Shown piece after piece: positions 23,268 to 31,616 of a stretch of 64,000 nt of DNA (positions within the stretch are counted from its first letter, which is position 1; the number at the start of each line of letters is the position of its first letter). The translations under genes and the position numbers were made by a program. Source of the stretch: Fen-178 sp049516835 (GTDB lineage Bacteria > Acidobacteriota > Terriglobia > Bryobacterales > Bryobacteraceae); contig JBEKSR010000013.1 of assembly GCA_049516835.1 (NCBI GenBank), forward strand, positions 27,600 to 91,599. Direction: 5' to 3'. The notes below the pieces were generated by a model. The model did no database searches. It was not told where the DNA came from and saw nothing but the letters and a program-made list of their open reading frames with translations.

Positions 23268-24758
23268 ATGAAGATGACGGCCGAACGCCGGGCGCTCGAC
23301 AAGATCTTTCGACGCCGCGATCGCTACGAAATCCCGGACTGGCAGAGGGCGGAGGTCTGGGACGACGCCAAGAAGCAGCGGCTAATCGACTCTATCCTCC
23401 GCGGCTGGAAGCTACCGAAGTTCTACTTCGTGAAGGCTTCTGCTGAGGAGTACGAGGTCGTTGACGGCCAGCAGCGTCTCTTGGCCATTTTCGAGTTCTG
23501 CTCGAACGACCTTCCCTTGAGCGGAGATTCCACGAAGCGGTTTGGCGGCTCACTGTACCGCGAACTGCCGCCGAAAGTCGCCGACTCGTTCGATGACTTC
23601 GAGATTGAGTACGACGTGATTGAAGGTGCGACGGACGAGGAATTGAAGGAATTCTTCCAGCGCCTGCAGGCAGGGTTGCCGCTGACCAGCAGCGAGAAAC
23701 TGAATGCAGTCCACAGCAGGCTCCGGGACTACTGCCGTTCTGCGTCGCGACATCCTTTTTTCACAGAGACGATCGCAATACCGGACACCCGCTACTCGCA
23801 CTTCGACATCGTCGCCAAGGTCGCCACCATCGAGATTGAAGGCCCCGAGACCGGGCTCCGTTTCGACGACATAAAGGATGTCTTCGAGTCCCACCGCAAC
23901 TTTTCGCACACCTCAGCTGTTGCCAACAGGATCAGGGCGGCACTTGATTTCCTGCACAGGGCCTTCAACGGCAACGGTGCGGCGCTTCGTACCCGCACCG
24001 TTGTCCAATCCCTCATCAGCTTGACCTGCAAACTCATCGCAACCGGGCGCTCGAAGGGGCTGGAGAGGCACATCCGCAAGTTCTTCGAAGCCTTCACCGG
24101 AGAGCTCGCTCAACAAGTCGAGATGGGCCAGGCTGCTTCCGACAGTGACTACCTTACATTCCAGCGCTCCGTGAACGCGAACATCAAGGGCGGCGCCAAG
24201 ACCCGACACGAAATCCTGCTGCGGAAGCTCTTCCGCCTCTCGCCGTCTCTAGCCGATGCATTCGACCCGTCCATCGTCGCGGAAAGCGGCGTTGCCGGAA
24301 GGATCAGCACGGTCGCAGACTCCATTGCTCAGCTGATTGATCAGTTGAACAAGAAGTACGCTGCGAAGAGTGGCGAGGATCTCTTCAAGGCTACGAACAA
24401 AACCGCTCAGGCTCTGGTCCGTATCCGAAAGCAAGTGAAGAGCCTCGATGATTACAAGGCTCTGATCGATGACCTGTACTTTCTGTTTCGTGAATCCGTT
24501 GGCTCGCGTCTTAGTGGCGACTGGCCGGCCTCTTGCGCTGACATCAACGAACTGCGGACTGATCTCCGCCACGACGTTGATCATGGCGCAGCGGCGAAGG
24601 TGCGCTCCAAGCGCCGCAAGATCGGCAAGGTGTTCGGGAAGTACGCGGGCGGCGGAACCCCAGACACGCTGGAACCCACAAAGTTTCCCCTGGTGCACTC
24701 GAACATATTGGGGGCGATCGAGGGCGATCTGCGGAGTCTCCTTGCGAAGGCTCCCTAA
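23268..24758 (+). CDS. DUF262 protein, cassette-borne defence-type nuclease candidate
   Basis: A 496-residue protein. The N-terminal DUF262 domain (about 1-200) has the ParB-like nucleotide/nuclease motif VVDGQQRLLAI (Asp66) after IPDWQRAEVWDDAKKQRLID. The C-terminal half is helical and lacks a clear HNH motif. DUF262 domains occur in GmrSD and related anti-phage systems that cut modified DNA. The stop codon TAA lies inside the attC-like site 2. ATG 23268 with AGGAG is better placed than TTG 23262. Confidence 0.85.
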   Translation: MKMTAERRALDKIFRRRDRYEIPDWQRAEVWDDAKKQRLIDSILRGWKLPKFYFVKASAEEYEVVDGQQRLLAIFEFCSNDLPLSGDSTKRFGGSLYRELPPKVADSFDDFEIEYDVIEGATDEELKEFFQRLQAGLPLTSSEKLNAVHSRLRDYCRSASRHPFFTETIAIPDTRYSHFDIVAKVATIEIEGPETGLRFDDIKDVFESHRNFSHTSAVANRIRAALDFLHRAFNGNGAALRTRTVVQSLISLTCKLIATGRSKGLERHIRKFFEAFTGELAQQVEMGQAASDSDYLTFQRSVNANIKGGAKTRHEILLRKLFRLSPSLADAFDPSIVAESGVAGRISTVADSIAQLIDQLNKKYAAKSGEDLFKATNKTAQALVRIRKQVKSLDDYKALIDDLYFLFRESVGSRLSGDWPASCADINELRTDLRHDVDHGAAAKVRSKRRKIGKVFGKYAGGGTPDTLEPTKFPLVHSNILGAIEGDLRSLLAKAP

Positions 24759-24817
24759 CCAGCCGCTGCAGGCGACGGCCGAAGGCGGGCCGCGCCTGAG
24801 CTCCCGAGTCGTTAGGC
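24753..24817 (+). repeat. attC-like integron recombination site 2
   Basis: CCCTAAC to GTTAGGC, 65 bp. The inner arms CGCTGCAGGCG and CGCCTGAGC pair with one unpaired G, as expected for the extrahelical base of attC. It follows the DUF262 gene directly. Confidence 0.75.
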
Positions 24818-24842
24818 CGACCAAGTTGTTGAGGGATCTCAG

Positions 24843-25472
24843 ATGAAAGCACCGCACTGGACGATGCTAGGGCTCTCGCTCGACGTGATGGGGGGTTTCT
24901 TTCTCGCTGCGGAGGCCATCAAGATCCCGAATCTCCAAAAACTGCGCGACTCCTTCCTGAGACCTGTCCATGGGGCACTCCTACCCACGCCATATCCGCT
25001 CGGCGGGGCGACATCTTCGGAGGCCCCGCGAACTCCTCTGCAGACTGCATCTGACCGGGGCGAGACCTTTGTTGTCCGATTGAGGCCTCGTTGGAATCGA
25101 CGCGGCTGGCGGTTCCGGCTGATCAACGAGGCTCTGCACGTACTTGCGGGAGCCGTCTTGCTAACGGTCGCTGCAGTAGCCTCACACGGTGGGCTTCTGG
25201 ATTGTGCTCGATGGGCAGCCTCCTGGATTCTGCATCTGCCCCTGCTCCCAAGAATCCTTCTCTTTCCGGTTACCGTCGCCCTCGGCTATAACATCGTCTG
25301 GTTGGCAGGAGAGCTCGTTCATTCGGCCTTGGTCCGCGTGTCGCAGGCGCTGATCACTCTGTTGGAGTTTATCGACCGGAATACAGCGAGCGGCGTCATC
25401 GGCATACTGGGATTCTTGTTTCTGTTCCTGGGTTTCTTGCTCCAAATGTTTGCAAGCTACCTTGCGCTTTAG
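24843..25472 (+). CDS. Cassette-encoded membrane protein of unknown function
   Basis: A 209-residue protein with hydrophobic segments near residues 7-22, 98-115, 128-155 and 185-207 and a Pro/Arg-rich cytoplasmic-looking loop in between. No family recognised. It is enclosed by attC-like sites on both sides (2 and 3), forming a cassette of about 0.77 kb. With a restriction enzyme next door, an abortive-infection effector is conceivable but unproven. Confidence 0.7.
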   Translation: MKAPHWTMLGLSLDVMGGFFLAAEAIKIPNLQKLRDSFLRPVHGALLPTPYPLGGATSSEAPRTPLQTASDRGETFVVRLRPRWNRRGWRFRLINEALHVLAGAVLLTVAAVASHGGLLDCARWAASWILHLPLLPRILLFPVTVALGYNIVWLAGELVHSALVRVSQALITLLEFIDRNTASGVIGILGFLFLFLGFLLQMFASYLAL

Positions 25473-25494
25473 CCTGGTGGACAATGGCAACGCG

Positions 25495-25586
25495 GTCTAA
25501 CATCGTCATGAACCCGGCGGCGGGCGCAGGTCGTTCTCCAATTCAAGCCGCCTGGCGCCGGCCGCGGGTTGTGACGAGCGTTAGGC
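25495..25586 (+). repeat. attC-like integron recombination site 3
   Basis: GTCTAAC to GTTAGGC, 92 bp, both boxes matching consensus. Arms TCGTCATGAACCCG and CGGGTTGTGACGA pair except for an extra base. The long loop explains its size. Confidence 0.78.
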
Positions 25587-25628
25587 GTCTGAACACAAGT
25601 GGTGGTTTAGACGAGGAAAGAGGTATGC

Positions 25629-28520
25629 ATGACCAAGACGTTTGACCAAGGCAAAGAGGAAATCACGAGGCTGTGCCAGTACTTCGTGACCAACCGGCAG
25701 GCATTTCTTGCCCCAGGCGTCAAGGAAGCTCATGTCCGCCAATCGCTGATAGATCCCCTCTTTGAATCGCTGGGCTGGGACGTGCGCAATATATCGAGGA
25801 CTGCACCCCAGTACCGGGAGGTCATTCCCGAAGACAGCCTTGACGTGGAAGGCCACCAGAAGGCCCCAGATTATACCTTTCGCGTCGGCTCCTCGCCGAA
25901 ATTTTACGCCGAAGCAAAGAAGTGCGACGCCAACATCAATTCCGACCCCGCCCCGGCCTACCAGCTCCGCTGCTACGGATGGAGCGCTAGGGTCGCGCTG
26001 TCCGTTCTGACCAACTTCGAGGAATTGGGAGTTTACGATTGCACCTTTCGGCCCCGCCCAAGCGATAAGGCGAGCCATGCTCGAATCCAATACTTCCGTT
26101 TTGAAGAATACCCTGACCGTTGGCGCGATCTATGGGACGTGTTTTCACGCGAAGCCGTTTGGTCGGGCGCATTTGACCAATACGCCGCGTCAAAACGGAA
26201 GCGCGGTACGTCCGAAGTGGACGTGGAATTCTTGAAGGAGATGGAAGGCTGGCGGCTCGCTCTCGCGGGGAACATCGCTATTCGGAACAAGAACCTCTCT
26301 TTGGATGACCTGAACGCGGCCGTGCAACTTACCATTGACCGGGTTGTATTCCTTAGGATGGGCGAAGACCGGGGGATTGAGCCTTACGAGCAGCTTCTCA
26401 AACTGTGCGAGCGGCCCGACATCTATGCTCGGTTCATGCGTGACCTGTGCCGCAAAGCCGACGAGAAGTACAACTCCGGCCTGTTCCATTTTCAAAACGA
26501 GCCCGGCGTGTCTGATCGCCCCGACCGCATCACGCCAAGACTGACGGTCGACGACAAGGTCTTCAAACCGATCCTACAGAGCTTGTACTTCGCCCACGGT
26601 TCGCCCTATCAATTCGACGTCATGCCCGTCGAAATCCTGGGAACCGTTTATGAACGGTTCCTGGGCAAGGTCATCCGGCTGACCGCCGGCCATCAGGCGA
26701 AGGTTGAGGAAAAGCCCGAGGCGCGCAAGGCCGGCGGCGTCTATTACACGCCGGCCTACATCGTCGAGTACATCGTCAGGCACACCGTAGGCAAGCAGAT
26801 TGATGGCAAGGGCCCGGCGCAACTCGCAGGCGGAAAAGGCAAGCCCCCCTTCTGCGTCCTGGACATGGCTTGCGGAAGCGGATCGTTCCTGTTGGGCGCG
26901 TACCAGTGCCTGCTTGACTACTGCCTGAAGTGGTACATCGAGCACAGGCCGGAAAGTTTCAAGAAGGCCGTCTACAGAGACTCCCGCAGAGGCGAGTGGC
27001 GGCTGACCATCGAGGAAAAGAGCCGGATTCTGACCACGCATCTGTTCGGCGTCGATATCGACCCCCAGGCCGTGGAAGTGTCCAAACTGTCGCTGCTGCT
27101 CAAGGCGCTGGAAGGCGAGAACGACGCCACGCTTTCTATGCAACGCAAGCTTTTCTACTTGGAGCGCGCCCTACCCAACCTGGCCGACAACATTAAATGC
27201 GGCAATTCGCTGATCGGCCCGGACTACTTCACGGGCATACTCTTCCCCGACGCCGACGAAATGAAGCGGGTGAACCCGTTCGATTGGAACAAAGAATTGC
27301 CCGACGCCATGAAAGCCGGTTTCGACTGCGTCATCGGGAATCCGCCCTATGTGTTCACGCGCGAGACCATCACACCATCTGCCCGTCACTACTATTCAGA
27401 GAGATACGCATTGAGCTGGGAGAAACAAAACACGTATATGCTTTTCATGGAGAGATTGTTGCGCCTCCTAAACCCAATGGGCTTAGGAGGCTTCATTGTG
27501 CCGAACTCTTGGCTCACGATCGAGAGCGCAAAACTCTTGCGTCAATCTTACCTGAAGCGCCTCAGGCGTGTCGTTGATCTGAACTTCCCAGCCTTCCACG
27601 GTGTCTCGATGGAACCATGTATCTTCGTTGCCGACGGCAGTGACATCACAAAGCCGGTTGAATTGGTCAGGATCAATGCCCGTGAGCAACTAGCGCCGGC
27701 GACGTGCCATCTTGTCGGAAGAGCACAACTGCAAGAGCACAACAGCATAGTCTTCCACGGGAGCCGCAAGGTCAGCGAGCTTATCGAACGAATCATTGCC
27801 AGCTCGAACCCCCTGGGCACATTGTTCGATGTTCGCACGGGACTGCAGGCATATGAAACAGGCAAGGGAGATCCTCCCCAGACATGGGCGGATGTTGATA
27901 GACACGTTTTCGACAGACATCGCCGGGAAAGCAAGGACAGCGTCCGTTACCTGGAAGGCAAGGACGTTCAAAGGTACGCGATGCAGTGGTCTGGGCTTTG
28001 GATGCAATACGGGCCTTGGTTAGCTCAAGCGCGTGAGATTGGGATCTTTACGCGACCTCGAGTCCTCTTACGTGAAATCACTGGGGCGGAACCATACTGC
28101 CTGAAGTTTGCCTACGTTGAACAGCAATTCCTGAACAACAAGAGCATCCTCAACGTATTGGACCACGAAGACGACTGTACGAGGCTGAAAACCCTCATTG
28201 GGATTCTCAACAGTCGCCTCATGTCGTTTTTTTACAAGCAACAGGCAATCAAGAGCGGTCGTAAGATTTTCCCGAAAGTCGTCGTCAAGGATTTAGGTCG
28301 TTTCCCCATACCGGAGGCTTTCACGAAGCAGGACCGAATGGTCACCCTTGTCGAGCCCATGCTCGCACTTCACAAGCAGCTTGCCGACGCGAAGTCGGAG
28401 GCGCAGAAGGCCATTCTCCAGCGCCAGATTGACGCGACGGACGCGGCGATTGACCGGCTGGTGTATGACCTGTACGGCCTGACCGCCGAGGAAATCGCCA
28501 CCGTGGAAGGTGAACGATGA
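25629..28520 (+). CDS. Single-chain restriction-methylase (type IIG/Eco57I-like), cassette-borne
   Basis: A 963-residue fusion. The N-terminal nuclease domain has a PD-(D/E)xK core: Asp81 in APDYTFRV, Glu95 and Lys97 in FYAEAKK. The adenine methylase domain shows YYTPAYIVEYIV, motif I VLDMACGSGSF and motif IV NPPY (571-574). The C-terminal ~300 residues are the TaqI-type DNA recognition region. One protein should both cut and protect DNA. attC-like sites 3 and 4 bracket it, giving a cassette of about 2.9 kb. It is a paralogue of the gene at 33289-36267. Confidence 0.92.
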   Translation: MTKTFDQGKEEITRLCQYFVTNRQAFLAPGVKEAHVRQSLIDPLFESLGWDVRNISRTAPQYREVIPEDSLDVEGHQKAPDYTFRVGSSPKFYAEAKKCDANINSDPAPAYQLRCYGWSARVALSVLTNFEELGVYDCTFRPRPSDKASHARIQYFRFEEYPDRWRDLWDVFSREAVWSGAFDQYAASKRKRGTSEVDVEFLKEMEGWRLALAGNIAIRNKNLSLDDLNAAVQLTIDRVVFLRMGEDRGIEPYEQLLKLCERPDIYARFMRDLCRKADEKYNSGLFHFQNEPGVSDRPDRITPRLTVDDKVFKPILQSLYFAHGSPYQFDVMPVEILGTVYERFLGKVIRLTAGHQAKVEEKPEARKAGGVYYTPAYIVEYIVRHTVGKQIDGKGPAQLAGGKGKPPFCVLDMACGSGSFLLGAYQCLLDYCLKWYIEHRPESFKKAVYRDSRRGEWRLTIEEKSRILTTHLFGVDIDPQAVEVSKLSLLLKALEGENDATLSMQRKLFYLERALPNLADNIKCGNSLIGPDYFTGILFPDADEMKRVNPFDWNKELPDAMKAGFDCVIGNPPYVFTRETITPSARHYYSERYALSWEKQNTYMLFMERLLRLLNPMGLGGFIVPNSWLTIESAKLLRQSYLKRLRRVVDLNFPAFHGVSMEPCIFVADGSDITKPVELVRINAREQLAPATCHLVGRAQLQEHNSIVFHGSRKVSELIERIIASSNPLGTLFDVRTGLQAYETGKGDPPQTWADVDRHVFDRHRRESKDSVRYLEGKDVQRYAMQWSGLWMQYGPWLAQAREIGIFTRPRVLLREITGAEPYCLKFAYVEQQFLNNKSILNVLDHEDDCTRLKTLIGILNSRLMSFFYKQQAIKSGRKIFPKVVVKDLGRFPIPEAFTKQDRMVTLVEPMLALHKQLADAKSEAQKAILQRQIDATDAAIDRLVYDLYGLTAEEIATVEGER

Positions 28521-28530
28521 CAATAACGAT

Positions 28531-28588
28531 GCCCAACCACCGGTTGCAGCCGACGGCGTTCCGCCGCCGCTGAACCGGCCCGTTCGGT
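28531..28588 (+). repeat. attC-like integron recombination site 4
   Basis: GCCCAAC opens it and GTTCGGT, a weaker right box, closes it; 58 bp. Arms CCGGTTGCAGC and GCTGAACCGG pair completely apart from one unpaired G, and the stem continues through GGCG/CGCC. Confidence 0.75.
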
Positions 28589-28612
28589 GCCAAGAAAGGG
28601 ACACACGACTAT

Positions 28613-28927
28613 ATGAAATCCCCCGGGATATGCGAAATGTGCGGCCATCATGTCGGGGTGAGGCAGAAGGCCCATATAATGGCTGAAGGGAAGAAGACAG
28701 AGAGCAACGTGTTGATGCTCTGTCCCACTTGCCACATCGTGTTTGATACTTACCTGAAACCAAAGGTATTCAAAGCCATGATGGAGGCGGGCTTGCAGGG
28801 ATTCCCCGAGTCGTGGAAGAAGTCTATTTACGAGCAGGCTGCAGAGGCATCGGCAAAGGCACTGAAAAGAAAGAGGGGAACCGAACCAGCCGCTGCACCG
28901 GACCGGGATAAAACCCCCGTCCGGTGA
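28613..28927 (+). CDS. Small HNH-nuclease-like protein, last cassette
   Basis: A 104-residue protein. CEMCG and CPTC form a zinc-binding pair and QKAHIMAE (His) with TCHIVFDTY (His) supply HNH-type residues; the layout CxxC...H...CxxC-H fits a minimal HNH nuclease. The final residues (GTEPAAAPDRDKTPVR) come from the attC-like site 5, so the stop lies in the recombination site, as for the first cassette. DNA cutting is likely; target unknown. Confidence 0.78.
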   Translation: MKSPGICEMCGHHVGVRQKAHIMAEGKKTESNVLMLCPTCHIVFDTYLKPKVFKAMMEAGLQGFPESWKKSIYEQAAEASAKALKRKRGTEPAAAPDRDKTPVR

Positions 28928-28942
28928 GCGGCACCGTTAGCC
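28880..28942 (+). repeat. attC-like integron recombination site 5
   Basis: ACCGAAC to GTTAGCC, 63 bp; both outer boxes deviate by one base. The inner arms CCGCTGCACCGGAC and GTCCGGTGAGCGG pair perfectly except for one unpaired G, a very strong attC-type stem. From 28943 to 29276 I see no gene. Confidence 0.75.
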
Positions 28943-29276
28943 CCGACATTGAGAAACAGCCGCGTTGAGGGGAACCGTCAGAGTGATCGCATAGCTGTCG
29001 CGAAATCCCCCTTCGCACCAGCGCAGATGCCCAGGAGGTCCGCTTCCGAGGGGACAGGTCCTTCAACGAAGCCGTTCCCGGAATTCGGCAGGCAAGCAAC
29101 CGGGCTATGCCCCACTCAATGCGTTAAGTGAACATTGCGGTTAGCAGAGTTTGGAGTCCTAACGGTTGGAGCAATAGAACGACAAAGGGGTCGGACGCAA
29201 GGCGCCGTCCACGGCGATTCCGTTGACGTGAGAGCGGCGCGTTCTGCGGCGGAAGAACCGGCGGCAAGACCGCCGG

Positions 29277-29305
29277 CGCTACGCTGGCGGCTCGTGGTGA
29301 TTGCC
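29277..29305 (+). repeat. 29-bp direct repeat, right copy
   Basis: Same sequence as 22343-22371 with one change. On the minus strand it encodes the last residues (GNHHEPPA, stop) of the APC permease. Confidence 0.75.
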
Positions 29306-31516
29306 GTCGGAGATCTCGCGCAAGACGTCGTCAACGACCTCGCTTGAAAGGTCCGAATGCAGTTCGGCGTTCATGCGGCGCAACGCCACGCCGACAATGT
29401 CGCGGTGATGCAGCTTGGAGCCGGGACCCTTGGCGCTCAGCTCCAGCCAGAGCCGGTGGAGCAGGTCGAGATCCTCCGGCCAGAGGCGTGGAGGATGCGG
29501 GCCGAGGTTGAAGAACACGGTGTCCTTCTGGTTGTCGAGAACGATCTCGAGAGACAGCGAAGGCCGCGGCTCGGGAAGCCGCTCCCAGTAGTAGCCCACT
29601 TGGGCGCCCTGCTCGGACGGCGTGAGCTTGGGCGAAAGCCCCATAACGATGCGCGAGGATTCGAGGCGGGCGGCTGTCTGCACCACGGCTTCGTAGGGGT
29701 CCGAGCCGGGCACCACCATTAGCTCGACGTGCTTGCCCGACTTTTCCGCCAGCGTGACAACGTGCGAGAACACGGTGGTTTCAGCGTCGGAAAAGATCTG
29801 GCCGATATCAAGCCCGTGCTCGCCGGAGCCCGCCTGCGTCACCAGGCGGACGGAAAGCACCACGATGTCCATCTTGCGCGTATCCGTCTTATCGAGGATA
29901 CGCTGCAGGTGCTGCAGGTGGTTGGGATTGCGCACCGCCACCAGCACGTTGCCCGGCCGCACGCTGACCGAATCGGCGGAAAGGTCCGCGTGCGGATCCA
30001 GCCGGAACTTCTCCATCTCTTGCGCGTGCCCGATCCTGCGTTTGCGGTTGTGGATATCGGACAACTCGAAGACGATAAAGAACAGGATGGTGAAACTCAC
30101 TCCCGAAATGGTGGCCACCTTCTTGGTGAGCACGTTGACCGTGGCCAGCGCGAAGAGAGTGACGGTGATCATGATGAGGCCGACGGGAATCTCCACGCCC
30201 CGCAGGCGGAAATTCAGCGGGACCTTCCATTCGCGGCCCCCCGGCTGCTTGTAGCGCAGCACCAGCACCGAGAGCGCCTTCATGGCGAAGCTCCAGACCA
30301 CGCCGAACGCGTAGGCCTCGCCCAGCATGTAGACATTGCCGCGGCTGATGAGGATGGTGATCAGTTGCAGCCCCACAATCACGTTGATGATGCGGGAGGT
30401 GGTGCCGAACTTTTTGTGCGGATGGCGGAACCAGTCGGGGAGCACGCCGTCTTCCGCCACGCGGTTGAGGACGCCGTTGGACCCGATGATGGCGGTGTTC
30501 ACCGCGCCGGAAAGAATCAGGGTCCCCACCAGCACCACGAAGCCGTGAAAGAGCAGGCGCACGGAGACCGGCCCGATCAGATACATGGAAAGCCCGCCGA
30601 TGAGATCGTCCAGGAAGTTCTGCCGCGCGGCGTCGGGGATGATCATCACCGCGAAGAAGGAAACCAGCGAGGTGAACATCATGCTATAGATGAAGATCAC
30701 GAAGCCGGCGCGCTCGAGGTTTTTCAGTTTGGGATGCGCAATTTCACGGTTGACCTGGGCCAGGCTTTCTTCGCCGCTCATGGCCAGCAGCGAGTGGCCC
30801 AGCCCGATGAGCACGGCGATGATGGTGATGGAGGGCGCCAGCGTGCCCTGCAGCCAGCCCAACCCTTCGGGGCTGAACTTCAGGTTGGCGGGCACGGGCA
30901 GCGGCACCGGATTGTACCCGTTCTTCAGGATGGTGACGATGCACCAGACGATCAGAATCACCACCATCACGGTGGTGATTTGCATGATGCGCAGGGCCTT
31001 CTCGCTGGATTCATGAATGCCGATGCTGTTCTTGCGCCAGAAATAGAGCGTCACCACCGCCGCGAATACGGCGGCGAAATACGGGGCGTTCACGTGCATC
31101 CCGGCGATGTGGAAGTTGGCGCCGGTCTCGTTAATCAAGCCGCCCAGGTACAGGCCCGCGCTGACGGCGCTGATGGGTCCGGTGAGCACGTAGTCGAACA
31201 TGAGGGCCGAGACGGAGAACTTGGCCAGGGTGCCGCCCATGGCCTCGTGCACCACTCTGTACACGCCGCCGCGCACGAACATGGAGCAGCTTTCGATGTA
31301 GATGGCGCGCACCGCGTAGGAGAACAGCATGATCGACAGGATGAACCAGGGCGCCGCTTTGCCGACGGCGTGTTCCGCGATGCCGCCCGCGTAGTAGGCC
31401 GACGAGGCCAGGTCGCTGAGCACGATGGCGGCCGCGCGCCAGAAGGAAATGAACGACAGCATGACGGTGGTGGCCACGACCACCTTGACCGTCGCCGGCC
31501 GTTGCTCCATTGTCAC
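29279..31516 (-). CDS. APC-superfamily amino acid/cation permease with soluble C-terminal domain
   Basis: A 745-residue protein. About 12 transmembrane helices fill residues 15-490, with the APC features ASSAYYAGGIAEHAVGKAAP, GHSLLAMSGEESLAQVNRE and TAIIGSNGVLNRVAEDG. The last ~230 residues are a cytoplasmic domain with USP-like character (VLVAVRNPNHLQHLQRIL, VELMVVPGSDPYEAVV). Such proteins move amino acids or potassium. The start is GTG 31516 with AGGAG eight bases upstream. The final codons are made by the 29-bp repeat. Confidence 0.9.
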   Translation of the reverse strand: MTMEQRPATVKVVVATTVMLSFISFWRAAAIVLSDLASSAYYAGGIAEHAVGKAAPWFILSIMLFSYAVRAIYIESCSMFVRGGVYRVVHEAMGGTLAKFSVSALMFDYVLTGPISAVSAGLYLGGLINETGANFHIAGMHVNAPYFAAVFAAVVTLYFWRKNSIGIHESSEKALRIMQITTVMVVILIVWCIVTILKNGYNPVPLPVPANLKFSPEGLGWLQGTLAPSITIIAVLIGLGHSLLAMSGEESLAQVNREIAHPKLKNLERAGFVIFIYSMMFTSLVSFFAVMIIPDAARQNFLDDLIGGLSMYLIGPVSVRLLFHGFVVLVGTLILSGAVNTAIIGSNGVLNRVAEDGVLPDWFRHPHKKFGTTSRIINVIVGLQLITILISRGNVYMLGEAYAFGVVWSFAMKALSVLVLRYKQPGGREWKVPLNFRLRGVEIPVGLIMITVTLFALATVNVLTKKVATISGVSFTILFFIVFELSDIHNRKRRIGHAQEMEKFRLDPHADLSADSVSVRPGNVLVAVRNPNHLQHLQRILDKTDTRKMDIVVLSVRLVTQAGSGEHGLDIGQIFSDAETTVFSHVVTLAEKSGKHVELMVVPGSDPYEAVVQTAARLESSRIVMGLSPKLTPSEQGAQVGYYWERLPEPRPSLSLEIVLDNQKDTVFFNLGPHPPRLWPEDLDLLHRLWLELSAKGPGSKLHHRDIVGVALRRMNAELHSDLSSEVVDDVLREISDGNHHEPPA

Positions 31517-31616
31517 GTAAGGATCTCCTCGATCACCATGCGGGCCAGACGGGAGACAGACAGGCGCACTTCTTCACGCACATATTAGCATAGGGTAGGA
31601 GGATGGCGCGGTTCCC

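Noticed and set aside
29125..29160. GCGTTAAGTG and GCGGTTAGC boxes after the last cassette
   Set aside because: They resemble right boxes of attC, but no matching left arm lies at a proper distance.
29729..31588. 619-codon plus-strand open frame
   Set aside because: It is the antisense shadow of the APC permease; its product is His/Asp/Gly-rich low-complexity sequence with no domain.
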